NCBI RefSeq assembly: GCF_003369915.1
Contig: NC_046677.1
Coordinates: 7,998,001 to 8,062,000, forward strand
Reading direction: 5' to 3'
Length of the DNA stretch: 64,000 nucleotides
Origin: Drosophila miranda
Taxonomy: Eukaryota > Arthropoda > Insecta > Diptera > Drosophilidae
The stretch's first letter is position 1; the number at the start of each line of letters is the position of its first letter. The notes beneath the pieces were generated by a model, which saw only the letters and a list, made by a program, of their open reading frames with translations, did not search any database and had not been told where the DNA came from. The position numbers were made by a program, and so were the translations under genes. Positions 59,101 through 64,000 of this stretch are shown here, in pieces.

Positions 59101-62071
59101 TCGTCATGTCCCAACTCCAAAGTGGGAATGGCCCCGGCGCTCAGCCTTCGACCGTTGAAGGAGTGCGTCTCAAAGTGTCGCGAACAGACACGATACTGGC
59201 TCCTCATGGCCGCCCTTGGGCGTGTCCGTATATTGTGCATCCATTTCCTCAGCTGCGTGGGGCTGTGGGGCAGACGGAAAAGCTGCACGCCCTGGGCTCT
59301 GGTCTTCCTGCAGCTCTCCACAATGCATACCCGCTGCAGGCACAGCTTGTTGGCCTTCAGCTTGGCCGGATTCTGGTAGATCTTGTGGCCAGCGGGGGAG
59401 TTCAAGTCCAATGTGGGCACGGCCAGCGGCACTGGGCACTTTTTACTCAAAACATGCGGCTCAAAGTGGGCGGAACAGACCCGCCGCTGGGCACTTCCCA
59501 CCTGCGGCACCTGCAGATTGTGTGCCCACTTGGCCAGCGTCGAGCGATTAAGCTTGGGGAAGCGATACAGCTGGACATTGTGAAGGGCACGCACCTTGCG
59601 GCAGTGCGGCAGACAGCAGCGAGGCACCCACGTGGGCTTTGTCACCGGAACCTTCTGTTTGATGTGCGTCCTTCGCTTGTACAGCATCGAATGCTCGGGA
59701 TTCTCGTACAGATTCTCAATGTTTCCAGCCAGATTGAGCGTGGGTATGGCCCACGGACGCATCCGCTTGCCAATGCAGTGGGCCTCAAAGTGCAGATTGC
59801 ATATCCGCATGTTCGTGAGGACAGCGGCCTCCGTTTGCAGATTGTGCGCCCATTTGGCCAGCACCGAAGTATCCTCCGGCGGACGATACAATTTGATGTC
59901 ATCCACACTCGGGTTCCGCTTGCACGTCTCCACACAGCACTCGCCCTGCTCCTCGCCATTGTTGGGGGCCGTAGGACGGGCATAGAACTCGGCCACCTGC
60001 TCGGGGGTCGGCAGCTGATAGGCAATGTCCTCGTGGCCGAGGATCAGAGTGGGCACAGCCCACTTCTCCAGTCTCTTGTTGCGCAGACAACGATCCTCAA
60101 AATGCACCTCGCAGATGGCATCGTTGAAGAGTTTGCTGCCATCGGGTACTGTCCGCTGCAGATTCGCACACCACTTGGTGAGCAGCGCCACATTGCTGGG
60201 GAAACGATGGAGGTTGGCATGGTCTCTGTCGCGATTCCGCTTGCACACGGCCACACAGCAGGTCTCTCGGATGTTCAGCTTCTTGATCACATCCGGATTG
60301 CGGTGAATGTCTTCATCCTCGTGCCCCAAATGGAGTGTGGGCACGGCGAACGGACGCATGCAGCCGCCAATGCAATAGGGTTCAAAGTGCAGGCTACAAA
60401 TCCTCATGCCCTTGTGCATCTTATCCTCGGGTATCTTCAGATTGTGGCACCACTTGCGCATCTGCTCTGGCCTGCGCGGTATCGTGTGGAATGTGATGTT
60501 CTCGCTGTTGTGCCGCTTGCTCTCGCAGCTTGGCACGCAGCACACATCCATGCAGTCGCTGGCATTCATCCCGCCGGAGGAGCCTCCCGCAGACAGGTTC
60601 AAGTACGAGGCACTCATCTCGGGGTCCACATAATGAGAGGCCGAACTGGCGGAGGAGGAAGTGGAGGCCGCCGAATGGCGTTGATAGGATTTGCTATGCA
60701 TGGGCTGATGCTGATTCTGCAGGGACGAGTGATGATGCGACAGCTGCTGCGACGTCTGTTGTTGCTGGAGAAGCTGGTGACTGCCGCCATGTTGTCCAGT
60801 GGGAGATGGCGGTGGCCACAGTTCGTTCTCATAGATATTAAAGGTGTCATTGTGACCCAAATGCAATGTGGGAACGGCACCTACGGAACAGGAAGGAGTG
60901 CTTTAAGAGGGGTACTCACTGAATATATATCACCCCTTAACTCACCTGGCGACAGCTTTCTTAGACCCAATGCTTCCTTGATAAAATGCGCACTGCATAT
61001 TTTGTGATTCTTGCCACGATACACGCCCGGATCCAGCCTTAAATTATAGCACCAACGTCGCAGGAGCACCTCGTCTCTGGGGAAACGATACAGCGACATG
61101 TTAAAGTCCGAAGAGCGGCTGCGGCGACAAAAGTTCAGGCAGCAGCGCTTCTCCTCCACATACAAATTCTTGGGATTGTCATGGATCTTGCCGTACTGCG
61201 CTCCCAGATGGAGGGTGGGCACGGCCCACGGCTTCAGTCGGAACTTGCCAATGCAGCGATCCTCAAAGTGTCGGCTGCAAAAGTGACGCGGCTCCTTGGC
61301 CTGCACTGGCAGGCGGGCGTTCTGGCACCACTTGATCAGGCTCTTGATGTCCTTGGGGAAATTGTAGAACTTCAGATTGCTCTCCCCCCGCTGGCTGGTG
61401 CAGTGCGGCATGCTGCAGCGCGCCACCTCTCCAGTGGTAAAAGTGTTGGTTAACTCACGGTTCTGGTACAGATTGGCCACATCGTCGTGGCCCAGATTGA
61501 AGGTGGGCACCGCCCAATAGCACAGCGAATACCGATTGATACAACGCTTCGGGAAGTGCATGCTACAGATTCGAAATGTCGCATAGCTCGCCGCTGGTAT
61601 GTGGAACATCTTGAGGTTGTGCAGCCACTGATTCAGATACTTTTCATCCTTTGGAAACGTAAAGAACTGTAGCGTTGGACTGGTGCTTTTTCTGACGCCG
61701 CACAGGGGCACACAACACAGGGCATCCTCCGAGTCGTCCAGCGTTGAGGAGTGAGCCTGTGGTCCGGCCAGTGCTCCGCCATGGATGGAGCTGTCGCTGC
61801 CATAGGCATTGTTGTAGCTGCTGTTGTCCTGATGGCTGTACGAGGACTCGCTGGTGGAATTGCTGTAGCTACGCTCTAGCTTCACGCTCACCTCGCTCTT
61901 CAGCGAGGCGGAGGAAGAGGAGGCCGCAGCAAACATGGCCGCTGTCCCATCGGCATTTGCCTGGCGCTGTTGCAACAGAGAGCTCAAGGCAGCTGTGGCT
62001 GGCAAGGCTGAGGCATTGGAAGGCGTTGCCTTGTGCAGTGGTGCTGTGGGTACTGTAACAAGAGCAGACAT
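50141..62071 (-). CDS. CG10631: Giant tandem-THAP zinc-finger protein
   Basis: Minus-strand exons: 62071-60946, 60880-58368, 58310-56019, 54652-50629, 50571-50141; about 3,461 residues (3,480 if the 57-bp intron is kept). Nearly the whole protein is repeated THAP C2CH domains. Each unit has C-x3-C, an LxxFP strand, a KW..NL helix, RICSxHFE and AVPTLxLGH, one per roughly 110-125 residues. I count about 28: 3 starting in exon 1, 13 to the end of exon 3, 11 starting in the big 4.0-kb exon and 1 in the last exon. Units 15 and 21 lack the AVPT box and unit 27 is clipped. A long acidic D/E block separates units 12 and 13. AKKRRRSR, a likely nuclear signal, lies between 25 and 26. Linkers carry many SUMO-type sites (VKLE, VKQE, VKTE, VKDE). 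THAP domains bind DNA and are related to P-element transposase. I remember D. melanogaster CG10631 as having about 27 THAP domains. Specific function unknown. The start ATG lies 18 bp after an in-frame upstream ORF. Confidence 0.9.
54653..56018. other. 1.37-kb intron of the THAP gene
   Basis: On the minus strand the donor CAG|GTATG is at 56018 and the acceptor ACTACACAG at 54653. Phase is 0 on both sides. It is by far the longest intron of the gene, and its bulk is repeat-derived (next entry). No extra exon is evident. Confidence 0.7.
54950..55802 (+). mobile_element. Dispersed non-autonomous repeat in THAP intron
   Basis: Non-coding and internally repetitive: TAGCTCTTATA.TCTC.GA..TA.GCGCTCAT occurs at about 55328 and 55590, and CGAGAGAGACAGA/GAGAGAGACAGAG at about 55160 and 55400. 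A GACAGACAGAC stretch is followed by CTCTATCGACTCGGCTACTG, TATACTTTATGGGGTC and an end GAGTAGCGGGTATAC. This layout is typical of an abundant Drosophila repeat family whose tail also occurs at 15.4 kb. There is no open frame. Confidence 0.6.
58311..58367 (-). other. 57-bp frame-neutral intron (possible exitron)
   Basis: On the minus strand CACAG|GTTAAA...TTGCTTGCAG|GTAAAG defines a short intron whose 57 bp contain no stop in the coding frame. If kept, it adds 19 residues (beginning VKTRNESRNS) before THAP unit 11; if spliced, TNFTQ joins VKIKKS directly. Confidence 0.6.
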
Positions 62072-62089
62072 TTTAGTAATACAGTCACT

Positions 62090-63645
62090 TTAAGGCTTTA
62101 ATCTTCTGGTCAACTTGCTTTCCATGGTGGCCATATGGCAGTCCTGCAGCTTGTAATTCCCCTGGTTCGTAGCAAGCTGCTGCTGTTGATTGGTATAGTA
62201 CTTGCCGCAAAAGTATGGAGCCGACAGTCGATGCTCATGCAATTCGACGGCTGTTTGATACCACAAACGGCAGATGGGACAGTCGTAACGCTGCTGAAAC
62301 TTGTGCTGCGGCAAGTGGGCATACAGCTGTTCCCGCGTGGCAAAGGTTCCAGAGCACATCTGCAGGAATACCCATTAAATATATCGAATATTGGATACCC
62401 TCTGGAGGGCGCGTCTACTCACATTACAAACAAATCTCTCATACTCGTGCTGCATGTACTCGTGCGATTCGCACTCGGCTATCGTATCGAAATGCTTGCC
62501 GCAGTATTTGTGGCAGAAGAACTTGTCCGCACGATGCAGTTGCTTGTGGCGCTGCAGCTCTTCAGTGGTCATGAAGGACATGGGGCATATGTTGCACTTG
62601 AAATCGTACTCCTGAATGCCACAACTGCTCTCGGCCACATGCCTCAGATAGGATTGCTTCTTGAAGAAGACCTCCTTGCAGCGCTGGCAGATGGGCAGAC
62701 TCTCCGCCGAACGATCTGTCGTTTGCTGTTGCTGGGCTTTTCGGCGTGCAAAGCTGCTGCTGATGTTGCTGCTGGAAGTCTATAATGATAGATATAAGGT
62801 AGGTATGAATATGAAATAAATAAATAATAAATAATAAACCAACCTTTCCGTAGGTCTCATCCTTGACGGTTAGCTCGACTTTGGGGCTTAGCATATCGCC
62901 GCTGAATTCGTTGAACTTGTTAAAATCAGCAAAGGGCGTATTGTCATCAATATAGTTGGACTTGTAGGGATGTTCATCCATGGGTTCCGCTAGGGTAAGT
63001 ATAGAGAATACAGATTCGTTTATTTCTTATTCGATTCGGTGTACTTCTTTAAAGAATTCTTTTTTAAAATTTATAATAAGAAGCACATTTTTCGTGTGTT
63101 CCGCTACAGAGATTATAGAGAATACTTTATTTCTTATTTGATTGTATTCACTTTCTAATAGGATTTCTTGTAAAATATACTTAAGAAATAAATAAGAAAT
63201 AATAAGTAGAAATATCGCACAAGAAAAATGTCTGTACCTTTTGTTTTCGGTTTCTATGGTAGCCACAAATAAGCCAATAACTCTCCCTTACAAATATAAA
63301 TTTAACTGCAAATCAATTCTCTTACAATGATTTTGCATAGAAATTTCTAGAAACTATTAATTCTATTTTTTCTTCTATTAAATCAGCGATGATATCTTTA
63401 ATCCGAAAATCTTTGAATTCACATACGATTTGATGCATCCCTAATGACAACATTTTCTCTGTTTGTCCATCAATTATGGCTGATGCCCCGCCCAAATGGT
63501 TATTGATAGGTAGGAAACGACGGTTGGGGGAGAGGAGAGATGCGGTAACAATATTATAGGTTAGTCTTACATAAGAATCCGACTTGAAAGAGCTGCTGCA
63601 CCAAGACTTACACAGAGACACAACCTCAACCCATTTCAATTCCAT
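62090..63645 (-). CDS. C2H2 zinc-finger ORF directly upstream of, and in frame with, the THAP ORF
   Basis: Minus-strand exons: 63645-63612, 62989-62844, 62779-62423, 62359-62090; 268 residues ending RLKP then TAA. The last three exons are firm. The first 34-nt exon (MELKWVEVVSL) joins in phase but could be untranslated, with translation starting at the Met at 62981 (MDEHPYKSNYIDDN). An N-terminal acidic/aromatic segment with PKVELTVKDE is followed by a Gln/Ser linker and a run of atypical fingers: CQRCKEVFF, CNICPMSF, CHKYCGKHF, CNMCSGTF, CPICRLWY. The style matches fingers in the 45-48-kb gene. Between its TAA and the ATG of the THAP ORF lie only 18 bp, all sense codons in the same frame. 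It may therefore be the N-terminus of the THAP protein by readthrough, the first cistron of a dicistronic mRNA, or an alternative short product. Confidence 0.75.
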
Positions 63646-63839
63646 TCCTCATTTCAGAGAGCAAAAGATATCTATGTGCATACTTTTAATATTGAGAATT
63701 CTCCGTGCCATACTGCTAGGTACTGCTGGGCCGGTAATACTATAAAGCATCTCTATACGGAGGTGGAGAGTATACATTTGCTAAATAGAGATACATACAG
63801 ACAGAAAGACAGACAGAACTCGGGGACAGACACACAGAG

Positions 63840-64000
63840 GCACAGAACGAAGCAAACAGAGATACAGAGACCCCGTCCGTAAGTAGACGAGTGACTGAAC
63901 CGAAACCGAACAACCGAACAAACCGAACGAAACAACGCGCAAAAACCTCAGCGAAACTCAACCAAACGCCAAACGTTTTATTGATTCCGACGCCAAAATG
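63840..64000 (+). promoter_or_regulatory. Probable 5' UTR and start codon of a divergent plus-strand gene
   Basis: The last 80 bp are A/C-rich with repeated CCGAAC/CAACC words, as in fly leaders, and end in GACGCCAAAATG, a good Drosophila start context with ATG at 63998-64000. A donor-like CCGTAAGTAG lies at about 63878. The coding region is outside the window, so nothing can be said about the product. The upstream C2H2/THAP locus starts on the other strand at about 63.65 kb, so the two would share a short promoter interval. Confidence 0.4.

Noticed and set aside
58536-61007. 823-codon open frame on the plus strand, antisense to the THAP exons
   Set aside because: It mirrors the repeated THAP codons: the absence of stops follows from the GC-rich, periodic sense frame. 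The product has no coherent domains and the sense strand is clearly the coding one.
1-64000. tRNA genes, CRISPR arrays, bacterial operons, riboswitches
   Set aside because: I looked for the T-loop GTTCRA words with cloverleaf context and found none. The DNA is that of an insect nucleus, so CRISPR arrays and riboswitches are not expected, and none were seen.

Overview
The window is nuclear DNA from a Drosophila-type fly. The coding parts have short GT-AG introns of about 50-70 bp, CAAAATG-type start contexts, TATA/Inr and Ohler-type core promoter motifs (motif 1, 6, 7, DRE), and clear orthologues of fly genes (an ionotropic receptor that I read as Ir40a, NF-YB, a giant tandem-THAP protein). 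The recurring repeat tail ending in GGGTATA and the family content point, as an inference, to the obscura group. As I remember the D. melanogaster map, Ir40a, Nf-YB and the THAP gene all lie on 2L, so Muller element B is likely.

Layout. 1-13.2 kb is gene-poor: A/T-rich DNA with simple repeats, a cluster of TATCGATA (DRE/CGATA) sites near 7.4 kb with no obvious gene, and a decayed LINE-like fragment at 12.6 kb. 13.2-17.6 kb is a birth-and-death cluster of two small secreted-protein families: two probable intact genes, one chimera whose C-terminus comes from a repeat, two wrecked copies and a 77-bp-arm hairpin. 17.6-19.85 kb is empty apart from repeats. 19.9-22.5 kb is Ir40a, with seven exons that close in frame. 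22.5-30.6 kb shows no gene. 30.6-33.7 kb is an acid lipase on the minus strand with a 1.66-kb first intron. 36.9-38.4 kb holds a U2 snRNA pseudogene, a secreted C-type lectin with a three-fold coiled-coil repeat, and a relic of a second lectin first exon.

39.6-41.8 kb is a C2H2 zinc-finger regulator whose reading frame continues for 67 codons past its first TAG. 42.4-43.7 kb is repeat debris. 44.0-44.6 kb is a small secreted protein of unknown function. A C2H2 regulator (45.2-48.25 kb, minus) and NF-YB (48.8-49.4 kb, plus) are divergent and share a 590-bp housekeeping-type promoter.

From 63.6 kb down to 50.1 kb on the minus strand runs the most striking locus. A four-exon C2H2 ORF ends in TAA. 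Six sense codons later, in the same frame, comes the ATG of a roughly 3,460-residue protein made of about 28 THAP zinc-finger units. The last bases of the window look like the 5' UTR and ATG of a divergent plus-strand gene.

Functionally the right half is rich in transcription and chromatin factors (two C2H2 proteins, NF-YB, the C2H2/THAP locus), with psi-K-x-E SUMO-type sites between DNA-binding modules. The left half carries fast-evolving secreted and chemosensory genes. All exon joins were deduced by eye from splice consensus and frame; no search was run.
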